The translations under genes were made by a program, and so were the position numbers. 64,000 bases of DNA, taken from Bacteroidota bacterium (GTDB taxonomy: Bacteria > Bacteroidota > Bacteroidia > Bacteroidales > Paludibacteraceae). The notes beneath the pieces were generated by a model, which saw only the letters and a list, made by a program, of their open reading frames with translations, was not told the origin of the DNA and did no database searches. Shown in pieces: positions 9,569-17,529 of the stretch. The first letter of the stretch is position 1. Every line of letters starts with the position of its first letter. The DNA lies in assembly GCA_017860345.1 (NCBI GenBank), contig JAFNAV010000004.1, positions 1 through 64,000 of the forward strand, in the 5' to 3' direction.

Positions 9569-10544
9569 TCACAGCTTGTAAAAATGCTTTAATATTAGCT
9601 TCGGGCACGTACGGGGGTAAGTCGCAACCACTCGAAATTACGAAATTGCGATATCCTGCAGTATCTTCAAGCAACTTTTCCACCGCTATCTTAACCGAAT
9701 CCGGCGTTCCCTGCTTAAAAATCCCAACCGGATCCAGATTGCCCAAAACCATTACATCTGCAGGGCATTCTTCCAAAACGTCTTTCATATCAATGGCATT
9801 ACCGAAATGCAACGCTCTAGCTCCACTTAGCACCATAGCCTGAGTGCATTGCCCCGTATTTCCGCAATTGTGTAATATTACAGTAAAACTATCATCCTGC
9901 ACAGCATCCACTATTTCTTTTACAAAAATGGTGGAAAACGCCAGACAGTCGTCGTACGACAGTAAGCCGGCAGCCGGCTCAGCCATGATAACACCTGCCG
10001 TGCCGGTTGCCTTCAACGCTTTACAGTAATTAATCAGAAAACGGGTGCATTTTTGCAATAGTTCGAGTATTACTTCCGGCTCAATGTAAATGCCTACCAT
10101 AATCTCGGACATATCGTACAACCGACCAGCCAGCGAGAACGGACCTATACAACCCGAAAACACCGGTTTGTGTTTGATGTTTTCGGCAGCCAGCTTATTG
10201 GCCAGCAGGTACTGCGGGATACGCCCCATATCCAGAGAGGGAACCATCAACGCTTCCACCGACTCAGCACCGTCAACCAGACGCCCCGTTACAGTTGGTA
10301 TTTCATTATCAGGCAAATTGACTTCAGCTCCAAAAGCCTCTGCCTCTACGGTTAAATCCATAATAGACGAACAAGCCACCGTATCATAATGATCGGCCAG
10401 ATACTGAATGGCTTCATAATGGATCTGCCCATTGGTGACAGCCTCGTGTACGGTATAACCCAGTGCTTCAATGCCAGGATGCGTCATCACCGGGAAAGCC
10501 TGAACTTTAGCATTTAGAAAGATATTATCTATAAATTTTTTCAT
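9561..10544 (-). CDS. MtaA/MtbA-type UroD-superfamily corrinoid methyltransferase
   Basis: This is a 327-residue TIM-barrel protein of the uroporphyrinogen-decarboxylase superfamily. It carries the zinc motif of methylcobamide:CoM methyltransferases, His225-x-Cys227 in ILHNCGNTG, plus a C-terminal Cys307 in SSGCDLPP. Haem-pathway HemE lacks these ligands, so methyl transfer is far more likely than decarboxylation. The corrinoid-protein gene is 118 bp upstream and the MetH-activation-like gene overlaps its 3' end. Without CoM in Bacteroidetes, the acceptor may be tetrahydrofolate or another thiol or pterin; that is inference. Confidence 0.85.
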   Translation of the reverse strand: MKKFIDNIFLNAKVQAFPVMTHPGIEALGYTVHEAVTNGQIHYEAIQYLADHYDTVACSSIMDLTVEAEAFGAEVNLPDNEIPTVTGRLVDGAESVEALMVPSLDMGRIPQYLLANKLAAENIKHKPVFSGCIGPFSLAGRLYDMSEIMVGIYIEPEVILELLQKCTRFLINYCKALKATGTAGVIMAEPAAGLLSYDDCLAFSTIFVKEIVDAVQDDSFTVILHNCGNTGQCTQAMVLSGARALHFGNAIDMKDVLEECPADVMVLGNLDPVGIFKQGTPDSVKIAVEKLLEDTAGYRNFVISSGCDLPPYVPEANIKAFLQAVNE

Positions 10545-10550
10545 CTATTT

Positions 10551-10660
10551 AAAAGCCCCTCCAAGCTCCCCAAAAGGGAGGCTTTCCGACCAGATGAGGG
10601 GATGTCGGATTTATTAATTATTCCCTTATGAAAGTAAACTTACTCATGGGTGTTTCAAGT
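10551..10660. repeat. Dispersed ~105-bp intergenic repeat, copy 1
   Basis: It begins AAAAGCCCCTCCAAG and runs through a CTCCC/GGGAG mini-hairpin, CTTTCCGAC, TCGGATT, AATTATTCCCTT and AAACTTACTC to GTTTCAA. The same order of words with roughly 80% identity recurs at 29128-29237. It fills the spacer between the corrinoid-protein gene and the downstream methyltransferase gene. Confidence 0.8.
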
Positions 10661-10662
10661 TT

Positions 10663-11334
10663 TTATGCCGATATTTTATCTAACCAAACAATTCCTTCCT
10701 GCGGATTTTTTCCATATCCATCAGCGCCTATCTGAGAAGCAAAATCAGAAGACAACGGTGCACCTCCAACAATAATCTTTGTATCTGGTGAAATGGCCTT
10801 AATGGCATCGATAACCGGCTTCATATTAACCATGGTGGTGGTAAGCAAAGCCGATATGCCAACTACCGCACCCGGATTCTGTTGAACTGTTTCTACAAAT
10901 TTCTCTATCTTCACATCTATTCCCAAATCTATCACTTCCCAGCCAGCACCTTCTACCATCATACCAAACAGGTTTTTGCCTATATCATGCAAATCGCCAA
11001 ACACAGTACCAATGATAAACTTGCCCTTTCGCTGCACAGCTCCCGAAGCAAAAAACGGCTTCAAATGTGCCATGGAAGCACTCATAGCTTTGGCCGATAG
11101 CAACATCTGCGGAACAAAAATTTTATTCTCGGTATATTTCTGCCCAACTTTATTCATAGCTGTAATCAATGCATTATTTAGAATGTCCGATGGGGCAATA
11201 CCTGCCTCTAATGCTTCTTTAGTTATTTCGTCGGCGCCTGATTGCCCTTTCATTTGTGGTGGATAGGGCGATGCCTGATTAATTTTTCCGAACTCTACGC
11301 ATTCGGATAGTTTTTCTAATAATTCTAAGCTCAT
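10663..11334 (-). CDS. MtaC/MtbC-type corrinoid (B12-binding) protein
   Basis: The 223-residue protein has the two-part layout of methyltransferase corrinoid proteins. A helical cap spans about residues 1-100 (ILNNALITAMNKVGQKY, FVPQMLLSAKAM). A Rossmann B12 domain follows with DLHDIG at 114-119, whose His116 should be the lower axial cobalt ligand, then SALLTTT (161-167) and VGGAP (189-193). It would shuttle a methyl group between a substrate methyltransferase and an acceptor methyltransferase. Two UroD-superfamily genes and an activation-domain gene lie in the same cluster. Confidence 0.93.
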   Translation of the reverse strand: MSLELLEKLSECVEFGKINQASPYPPQMKGQSGADEITKEALEAGIAPSDILNNALITAMNKVGQKYTENKIFVPQMLLSAKAMSASMAHLKPFFASGAVQRKGKFIIGTVFGDLHDIGKNLFGMMVEGAGWEVIDLGIDVKIEKFVETVQQNPGAVVGISALLTTTMVNMKPVIDAIKAISPDTKIIVGGAPLSSDFASQIGADGYGKNPQEGIVWLDKISA

Positions 11335-11344
11335 AATATGTTGA

Positions 11345-11375
11345 ATTTGCCCTGCGGGCGTTACTTTGTTATTTC
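11345..11375 (-). repeat. Single AAATAAC-type mini-hairpin unit
   Basis: On the minus strand the sequence reads AAATAAC, AAAGTAAC, then GCCC-GCA-GGGC and AAAT. It is one unit of the mini-hairpin family seen in arrays at 13081-13141 and 16561-16632, but in the opposite orientation. It lies just upstream of the corrinoid-protein start codon. Confidence 0.6.
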
Positions 11376-11429
11376 TTTAATATCCTTTTTTACTTTTATA
11401 TGAAGCAATAATGATAGCTAAACCGTATT

Positions 11430-12986
11430 TCAATTAAAAAAAACATATAACCCTATCATAATCAACATCAATACAATCCAGGCAATTTTTACCGATTTAT
11501 CAATCTTGATAGGCCGATAATCGAGGGTGGAAACCGACACATTTTTAGTATCGAGCAATGTATAAATACAAGTGAATACAGCTAAAATCAGAAAGATAAT
11601 AAAGGACACATACAGGAAATGTATTCCACTAAATATCAAATTATTATAATATAATATTCCTATACCGATACTAAACACCGTTCCGAATGATAAAACCAGA
11701 TTGACAGCATTTTTCGACGTTTTTTTCCAAAGTACGGCAAATAAAAATGCTACCGACATGGGCGGAGCAATAAAGCCAAGTACCGATTGAAAAATATTAA
11801 AAAAACTCAATCCCTGAATAGCTGTGATACCGATAGCCAGAAAAACCGAAACTACAGCCCCACCAAGCACAATCCAGCGCCCTATGGCTTTTATTTGTTT
11901 ATTATCTGCATTGGGTTTATAATGTTTCACGTAAATATCCATGGTAAAAACAGTGCTCAGCGAATTCAGTGCCGAACCCACTGTACTAATCAGTGCAGCC
12001 AGCATTACCACTATAACAAGTCCGATAAGCCCCGGAGGAAATACGGCTTCGACTAATTTAAGATAAGCATCGGTAGAATTGCCAATATTGGGAATAATAA
12101 TAAATGCAAGAATACCCGGAAGTATAAACAATGGAATATCAATCAGCTTAAGCCAGGCAACGAAATTTGCCCCCATTTGTCCGTTCCTGAGATTTTTGGT
12201 ACCCAGTACCGATTGCACCATAGATTGGTCGGTACACCAAAACCAAACTCCCATAATAGGATACCCAAGCAAGATAGCCAACCAGGGGAAATCTTTATTG
12301 TCGAGTGGCTGAAAAAGTTTCCAGTACGACGCCGGAGTTGCCTCAATAATATGCCCTACTCCTCCTGCTTTATGAATTGCCATCACCACCAGCAATACCG
12401 AAACACCTATAAGCAAAAGCATCTGAAAAACATTGGTATAAGCTATGGCTTTCAGTCCACCGGCCATGGTAAATGCTGCCGAAAGAAATACCAGAATAAC
12501 AATACATAACCACAAAGGTAAAGCCAGAATCTGAGCCATAAACACGCCACCAGAGAACAGAGTGAGTCCCAGCCACGAGATTAAAATGGTAATGATGGTA
12601 TACCAGGCTATGTACTTTTGTGTAATGTTGCCAAAACGCTTACCCATATATTCGGGCAGAGTCATTACCTGTGCACCTAAGTAGCGCGGTGCAAACACAA
12701 AGGCCAGCAGTAAAATAAACGGGAAAGCATACCACGAGAAGTTGCCGGCTACGATACCGCTTTCGTACCCGCTGCTGGCATTGGCAATGAGCATAGACGG
12801 GCCTACATTGGTTCCCCACATAGTAAGTCCGATGGCAAACCATCCCAAACTTTTATTGGCAAGAAAAAGATTGTCGCTTTTGTTTTTAGCGCTAAAACTG
12901 GCCCAATATGCAATGCCAAGCAACACTACTACATAAGTTGCTATAACAACAATATCAATGGTAGATAATTGAATTAATTCTTTCAT
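11430..12986 (-). CDS. Sodium:solute symporter (SSS family)
   Basis: The product is 518 residues with about 13-14 hydrophobic helices. It opens with STIDIVVIATYVVVLLGIAYW and contains the typical SSS stretches LGWFAIGLTMWGTNVGPSMLIA and AGGLKAIAYTNVFQMLLL. It resembles SGLT-like sugar symporters of Bacteroidetes catabolic loci and should import a small organic solute with Na+ across the inner membrane. Its position between the two UroD-type genes and the corrinoid gene suggests it imports the cluster's substrate, for example a methylated sugar. That assignment is inference. Confidence 0.92.
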   Translation of the reverse strand: MKELIQLSTIDIVVIATYVVVLLGIAYWASFSAKNKSDNLFLANKSLGWFAIGLTMWGTNVGPSMLIANASSGYESGIVAGNFSWYAFPFILLLAFVFAPRYLGAQVMTLPEYMGKRFGNITQKYIAWYTIITILISWLGLTLFSGGVFMAQILALPLWLCIVILVFLSAAFTMAGGLKAIAYTNVFQMLLLIGVSVLLVVMAIHKAGGVGHIIEATPASYWKLFQPLDNKDFPWLAILLGYPIMGVWFWCTDQSMVQSVLGTKNLRNGQMGANFVAWLKLIDIPLFILPGILAFIIIPNIGNSTDAYLKLVEAVFPPGLIGLVIVVMLAALISTVGSALNSLSTVFTMDIYVKHYKPNADNKQIKAIGRWIVLGGAVVSVFLAIGITAIQGLSFFNIFQSVLGFIAPPMSVAFLFAVLWKKTSKNAVNLVLSFGTVFSIGIGILYYNNLIFSGIHFLYVSFIIFLILAVFTCIYTLLDTKNVSVSTLDYRPIKIDKSVKIAWIVLMLIMIGLYVFFN

Positions 12987-13001
12987 ATGACCTCTACGTA
13001 A

Positions 13002-13020
13002 CCCTCTCCAAAAAAGAGGG
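13002..13020. repeat. Short CCCTCT/AGAGGG hairpin
   Basis: CCCTCT and AGAGGG are separated by seven bases, 16 bp upstream of the symporter start codon. It resembles the CTCCC/GGGAG core of the dispersed 105-bp repeat and may be a decayed copy. Confidence 0.4.
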
Positions 13021-13080
13021 AATGTGTATTAAATAAGATTATTAGTTTTGAAAAGTTTAATTTATTTACATCAAAATATC

Positions 13081-13141
13081 AGGCGAAGCCTAAATATCGC
13101 CGAAGGCAAATAACGGCGTAGCCAAATAACGCGCACAGCGC
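13081..13141 (+). repeat. Array of four covarying mini-hairpins separated by AAATAAC/AAATATC
   Basis: Four trinucleotide-loop hairpins follow at 16-18 bp intervals: AGGC-GAA-GCCT (13081), GCC-GAA-GGC (13099), GGC-GTA-GCC (13115) and GCGC-ACA-GCGC (13131). Linkers are AAATATC or AAATAAC. Stems differ in sequence but always pair, which suggests selection for the fold or spread of a palindromic element. The array ends 5 bp from the stop of the upstream UroD-type gene. Confidence 0.75.
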
Positions 13142-13146
13142 ACATG

Positions 13147-14205
13147 TCATCTATATCTTTCCACAATTTTCAGTGCCTGTTCAATGTCTTTTTCCGATTT
13201 AAAATCGACATTAATGTGCATTCCCTGATTCCCCACATTATCCAAAAGCGGTTCTAATTCATCCAGTGTGACCCAGTTGGCCATTACAGATTTTCCGCCG
13301 GTTAATATGCGCTTATATAATTCGTACCACTGCGGGTTTCCTCCCTGCGGCTGCCCGTAACCGGGTGTCCATTGAATGGCATTCAGATTCTCGAGTTCCA
13401 GAATAGCATCCAAATGACGTATGGCATCCACTCCATCCAAATGATAAAGCGTGTAATCGATTTTTTCGGTCTGCTCCCGTAGAAATGGCAGACAGAAAGT
13501 GCGATAATCATCTTCGGATATCATGATCGATATATCCACCTGAAGTTTCGAAACAGTGCCCGGAGCCCAAAGCGAGAAATAGCAGAAAGCCATCTCACCA
13601 TTCACATTGATTATGTCGTAAATACGGTTGAAAACATCAAAATATGCTTCGTTGATTTTCCTCAATTGTTCCAGCGTTCCATCCGGATCCATAATCAAAT
13701 CCATCAGCACATTGTCCGAACCTTTCAGACTTGCCAATACATCGAGGCCTTCCACCAAATCGGGACAGCCCACCATGTATTTTCCCCGAGCATTGGCAAC
13801 GCAGTTTCGCAACAAATCTTCGTGCAGTTTCCAGCCTTTTTCATCAAAAATAATCTGTCCGTCGAAATCAGGCTTTTGATGAATCCAGATAGTGTCTTCG
13901 CGTCCTTCGAGTACTGAACCCAGAATAGCAGCCAGCGATCCGGGTCCTAACTGAGTATTGGCCACCGGCAAAATATCAGCCAGATAGGAATTCCGGCTCA
14001 TAGTATAATGCAGTTGCTGAGCACGCCAAATCGGGTCGAACCACAGCTGATTCAGATCTTTGTGAGGTGGTGGCGGCAAAATATTTTCGTAGGGAGCGCC
14101 CTCTTTAAACAGGTGTTCCCACATTGTCAGCACAATGCCTTTCCCATTCCACCAGTCGGTGTAATGTTTTTTGGTTTCGGAGAAATTTGATTTCCAGGTT
14201 TGCAT
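13147..14205 (-). CDS. UroD-superfamily methyltransferase-like protein with HxD motif
   Basis: I start this 352-residue protein at the ATG (MQTWKSNF); the ORF track begins six codons earlier at a GTG. It belongs to the UroD/cobalamin-independent methionine synthase superfamily. At the position where MtaA-type enzymes carry His-x-Cys it has YHLDG (about 255) and RHLDAILE (264-266), and there is no C-terminal Cys. The zinc site is therefore absent or different. Similar proteins are often annotated as uroporphyrinogen decarboxylase-like or trimethylamine corrinoid protein 2. It could be the substrate-specific methyltransferase of the cluster, but that is inference. Confidence 0.8.
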   Translation of the reverse strand: MQTWKSNFSETKKHYTDWWNGKGIVLTMWEHLFKEGAPYENILPPPPHKDLNQLWFDPIWRAQQLHYTMSRNSYLADILPVANTQLGPGSLAAILGSVLEGREDTIWIHQKPDFDGQIIFDEKGWKLHEDLLRNCVANARGKYMVGCPDLVEGLDVLASLKGSDNVLMDLIMDPDGTLEQLRKINEAYFDVFNRIYDIINVNGEMAFCYFSLWAPGTVSKLQVDISIMISEDDYRTFCLPFLREQTEKIDYTLYHLDGVDAIRHLDAILELENLNAIQWTPGYGQPQGGNPQWYELYKRILTGGKSVMANWVTLDELEPLLDNVGNQGMHINVDFKSEKDIEQALKIVERYR

Positions 14206-14218
14206 AAGTATATATTTC

Positions 14219-14280
14219 AACACGAAGACACAAAGACACCAATATAAAACATTTCTTTGTGACTCCGGGTCTTTGTGTTT
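14219..14280. repeat. Imperfect 25-bp-arm inverted repeat (CACAAAGAC family)
   Basis: The left arm (AACACGAAGACACAAAGACAC) and the reverse complement of the right arm (about 14254-14280) agree at about 18 of 24 positions. It fills almost the whole spacer between GH31 and the next gene and could form one long hairpin in the transcript. No T-tract follows, so I call it a repeat, not a terminator. Confidence 0.6.
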
Positions 14281-16489
14281 AAAAAAGTATTTTTAATGTC
14301 TTATTTAAATCCATTTCATCTGTACAATTCACATCTTCCAAATACATGGGTATTTCGGCTCCTTCTTTTACAAAAACCGGCATTTCATCCAGCGGAACAT
14401 CCACATTTCGGAGCCATCGTTCGCCTTCAAACACTTCTTTTGTAAAAAAATGCACCCACCTTCCTTCTGGTAAATAAATATCCCGCCGGTTTTCGCTGTT
14501 CATTACCGGAGCTACCAATATATCGTCGCCAAAATAATACTGATCGTCGATGTGGCGACAGGTTTTGTCTTGAGGGTGATGCAGAATCAACGCGCGCAAT
14601 ACCGGGAATCCTGTTTTGATGGCTTTCTCGCTTTGGTCCAATATATAGGGAATCAGCTGGTAACGCAATTTCAACCATTTACGAATAATCGGAGCAATAT
14701 TCGGATAATGCCAGGGCTCGCGCTTGTGTGAGCCATGATACCGCAGATGCGACGAGAACACGCCAAACTGTGTCCAGCGCACGTAAATATCGTCGGGCAA
14801 AACCGAATTCATAAAGTTGGGGACGCCATGAAAACCAGGCACATCGTGACTCCAGAAGGCAAAGCCCGAAAGCCCGAGTTGCAAGCCGCCTTTGAGCGAA
14901 CCAGCCAGTCCATCCCATGAGCAAGCCGAGTCGCCTCCCCAATGTAGCGGATAGCGCTGGCAACCAGCCCAACCGGCACGCGCCCAGATTATACCGTCGC
15001 CGGTTACTTCTTTGGTTACCTCGTAAGCCGCTTTTTGGTACAGAAGCGGATACAGATTGTGCAATTTTTCAGGCGACATATTCCTGTATTCGGCATCGAG
15101 ATGAATATCCTCGCCAAAGTCAGTTTTGATACACACAACACCCATTTCCAGCAAATTTCGCAATAATCCTTTGTACCACTCTGTCGCTTTATCGTATGTA
15201 AAATCAATGGTTCCGGCAAAGTCCTGTACGCTAAAATTGGACGAACCTGATATCAGGCGTTCGCTTTTGCTGATATATTCGTTTTCGTCGGCTTCTTTGT
15301 ACTGAATGGCATTGTACGAAATGTATGGCAATTGCCACAAACTCACACGAAAACCCTTTTCTTTCAGATTTTGAATAAACTGAGGAGGATTGGGGAATCT
15401 GTCGTCGTTGAATTTCCATTCGCAAAGCCAGTCGGTTTCGAACCAGCCTGTATCAAGATGAATCACATCGCACGGAAAGCCTTCCGTACGCATACGGTCG
15501 CAAATATCATTGACTTCATCAGCTGAAAAATAAGTCATCCGGCTCATCCACGTGCCAAAACTCCAGAGCGGAGGCATGGTGGGAAAACCCGTTAACTGAC
15601 GATAGCCGAACAGAATTTGTTCAGGATTATCTCCGCCAATCACGAAAAAATCAACCAACGGTTCTTCTACCAAGACCTGCGCCGAACGGGTGGAGTGGTC
15701 GGCCAGCGAAAATTTAGCAAAAGCAGTAGTGTGCACAAAAACGCCGTAATTTTCGGACGAAAGATAAAAGGGAATATTTTTGTATGTACGCCGATTATTT
15801 ACGCCCTGTCCGTCCTGATTACGAAGTTGAAAAGTTTTTCCCGATAAATCCATTTTAGCAAATCGCTCACCGGTGCCGTAAAAGCATTCGTCTGGTTTTG
15901 CCCGGAATGAAAATGTTGTACGATTCGCATCACCATTTCTCTCTACATAAGCCAGTGCAAAAGCATCATGACGGGTAGGTGAAAACATATCGTAAGCCGA
16001 AAGTGCCACCTCTTTTTTACCATCCGGAAAAAGGCTCAGAAAAAAAGTTTCATCAGGCGCAGGAATCAAGTCGCTCCACACATCGGTTTTAGCTTTCTGG
16101 AAGCCCAAAACAGCCCGTTTATTTCCCAATTTATCCGTAACAATCCATTCATCCGTTTTTTTCTCAAAACTTAATGCCTGTTTCTTTAGCCGACTATCCA
16201 GTTCAAGCATTTCCGAATTTTCCACGATTTCACCTGCGAAAGCTATCGATACACGCAGAATTTTTTCAGAGAGAGCCTGCACACGCAACGTAAATTCTTT
16301 ACGCGGGACAGATAAATCGGGAGTAATTTCGTTGGAATTATTTTGTTGTTGAAACGGAATGGTAACGAACACATCACCATTTATTTCCTGAATAGCAGTT
16401 GGCAGACAAGCCCGCCAAAGCCGATCGCCCTGATTCAACTCAGGACTAAAATCTAAAAAGTCAAAAAGCTGATAATTTGTTTGTTGCAT
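14279..16489 (-). CDS. GH31 alpha-xylosidase-type glycoside hydrolase
   Basis: This 736-residue protein has the GH31 order: an N-terminal beta-sandwich (about 30-290, with FYGTGERFAKMDLSGK), then a catalytic barrel starting near PPLWSFGTWMSR. The nucleophile lies in CIKTDFGED (Asp457) and the acid/base candidate is Asp520 in HWGGDSACSW. The KTDFGE form and their spacing match YicI-like alpha-xylosidases rather than alpha-glucosidases. I see no signal peptide, so it should act in the cytoplasm on imported oligosaccharides. It lies between the mutarotase-fold lipoprotein and the methyltransferase-like gene. Confidence 0.92.
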   Translation of the reverse strand: MQQTNYQLFDFLDFSPELNQGDRLWRACLPTAIQEINGDVFVTIPFQQQNNSNEITPDLSVPRKEFTLRVQALSEKILRVSIAFAGEIVENSEMLELDSRLKKQALSFEKKTDEWIVTDKLGNKRAVLGFQKAKTDVWSDLIPAPDETFFLSLFPDGKKEVALSAYDMFSPTRHDAFALAYVERNGDANRTTFSFRAKPDECFYGTGERFAKMDLSGKTFQLRNQDGQGVNNRRTYKNIPFYLSSENYGVFVHTTAFAKFSLADHSTRSAQVLVEEPLVDFFVIGGDNPEQILFGYRQLTGFPTMPPLWSFGTWMSRMTYFSADEVNDICDRMRTEGFPCDVIHLDTGWFETDWLCEWKFNDDRFPNPPQFIQNLKEKGFRVSLWQLPYISYNAIQYKEADENEYISKSERLISGSSNFSVQDFAGTIDFTYDKATEWYKGLLRNLLEMGVVCIKTDFGEDIHLDAEYRNMSPEKLHNLYPLLYQKAAYEVTKEVTGDGIIWARAGWAGCQRYPLHWGGDSACSWDGLAGSLKGGLQLGLSGFAFWSHDVPGFHGVPNFMNSVLPDDIYVRWTQFGVFSSHLRYHGSHKREPWHYPNIAPIIRKWLKLRYQLIPYILDQSEKAIKTGFPVLRALILHHPQDKTCRHIDDQYYFGDDILVAPVMNSENRRDIYLPEGRWVHFFTKEVFEGERWLRNVDVPLDEMPVFVKEGAEIPMYLEDVNCTDEMDLNKTLKILF

Positions 16490-16498
16490 ATTTCAGAC

Positions 16499-16528
16499 AA
16501 AAGAACCAAGAGCCAAGAACAAAGACTC
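16499..16528. repeat. Heptamer repeat tract (AAGAACC/AAGAGCC type)
   Basis: Four imperfect 7-bp units (AAGAACC, AAGAGCC, AAGAACA, AAGACTC) begin at 16501, 12 bp upstream of the GH31 start. They are the reverse complement of the GGTTCTT/GGCTCTT heptamers at 26846-26905. Confidence 0.6.
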
Positions 16529-16556
16529 TGGTATGTGCATTATTAAAATTTATTCC

Positions 16557-16632
16557 CAAAAATAACGTCCGAAGGACAAATAACAGCGAAGCAAAATAAC
16601 GCCGAAGGCAAATATCGCGACCAATGGAAGCA
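16557..16632 (+). repeat. Second array of covarying mini-hairpins
   Basis: Units with AAATAAC/AAATATC linkers carry GTCC-GAA-GGAC (16567), GC-GAA-GC (16586) and GCC-GAA-GGC (16601), then a degenerate unit to about 16632. It has the same architecture as the array at 13081 but different stems. It occupies the spacer between the mutarotase-fold lipoprotein stop codon and GH31. Confidence 0.72.
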
Positions 16633-16636
16633 AATA

Positions 16637-17314
16637 TCAGTGTAAATCACTAAACACAACCCACGTTGTTCCCTTTGGTGCATCTTCAATACCTTCCTGA
16701 TATTTGCCCATTATTTTATTCCACTCATCCACCCTCGGATTGTTTTCGGTGGTTTTGGGGTTTAATTCATCCAATGTTTTACCCTTGGGAATACTGATAA
16801 CCAACATCAGTTGCCGACCATGACGAAAAACCAATAATTGCTGAAAATCGGCCTTAATAAAACCCCGGGAAACTTCCGGCCATTTTTCAAATTGCGTACG
16901 GTGATATTCCATATATTCGTTTTGCAATGTTGAATCTTCAACCAGATTGGCAGTCATGATGATATTCTTCCATTCCGAAGCAGGTTTTTCGCCCGTCATT
17001 TTCTGCCGGTTAAAGTTATAAAACGGAGCATCGTATAGTTTCAGATTAAGACTTGGATAGTCGTTTTCGAGCGCAATTTTCAACTTATTTATTTTATCAA
17101 GCGAAGAAAAAACAACCCAATGCTGTTCCCACATCTGCATTTCGTCAGACGGGATATTGTTTTTTTTACATTCGTCGAGAAGTATCTGAGTGGAAACACG
17201 ATATTCGGTATCAACAATTTCGAGGATAGCAACAGGATCGGCTTTGGGCGAGGTACAAGCCGACAAAGCAAGAAAAAATACAAGCGCAAAATATGCCATT
17301 GCTGAATATTTCAT
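16637..17314 (-). CDS. Lipoprotein with rhamnose-mutarotase-like (DUF718) fold
   Basis: The 225-residue product has a lipoprotein signal peptide (LALSAC, Cys20). The C-terminal ~110 residues (EYMEYHRTQFEKWPEV, QLMLVISIP, NPRVDEWNKIMGKYQ, TTWVVFSDL) match the pattern of the L-rhamnose mutarotase family. The N-terminal half (ILEIVDTEYRVSTQILLD) may be a second, diverged copy of the same fold. From memory of E. coli RhaM, its catalytic His position appears as Gln here, so activity is uncertain. It is the first gene of the catabolic run. A role in sugar anomer handling or binding at the envelope is plausible. Confidence 0.72.
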   Translation of the reverse strand: MKYSAMAYFALVFFLALSACTSPKADPVAILEIVDTEYRVSTQILLDECKKNNIPSDEMQMWEQHWVVFSSLDKINKLKIALENDYPSLNLKLYDAPFYNFNRQKMTGEKPASEWKNIIMTANLVEDSTLQNEYMEYHRTQFEKWPEVSRGFIKADFQQLLVFRHGRQLMLVISIPKGKTLDELNPKTTENNPRVDEWNKIMGKYQEGIEDAPKGTTWVVFSDLH

Positions 17315-17424
17315 AGACAGTATAAATAAGAATTATCTGTTTAAAAAAATTTTAAGGTAACAACAGTATTATGACGTTGCACAGCCATATTTGTAACCAC
17401 ATAAGTTACGATATAAAAAATGGA

Positions 17425-17452
17425 AAGGCCACAGAAAATTTTCTGTAGCCTT
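17425..17452 (-). terminator. Probable terminator of the nitronate-monooxygenase-like gene
   Basis: A near-perfect palindrome (AAGGC, ACAGAAAA, TTTTCTGT, GCCTT) lies 78 bp beyond the stop codon of the 17530-18624 gene and is followed on the minus strand by CC, then A and six T. The T-tract is slightly offset, so strength is uncertain. Confidence 0.55.
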
Positions 17453-17529
17453 AGCTATAAGAAGCCTCTTAAAACCCAAAAAAGTTTTTTATCTAACTGT
17501 TGGGCTAAAGTTCATTTTGAGAAATATTT

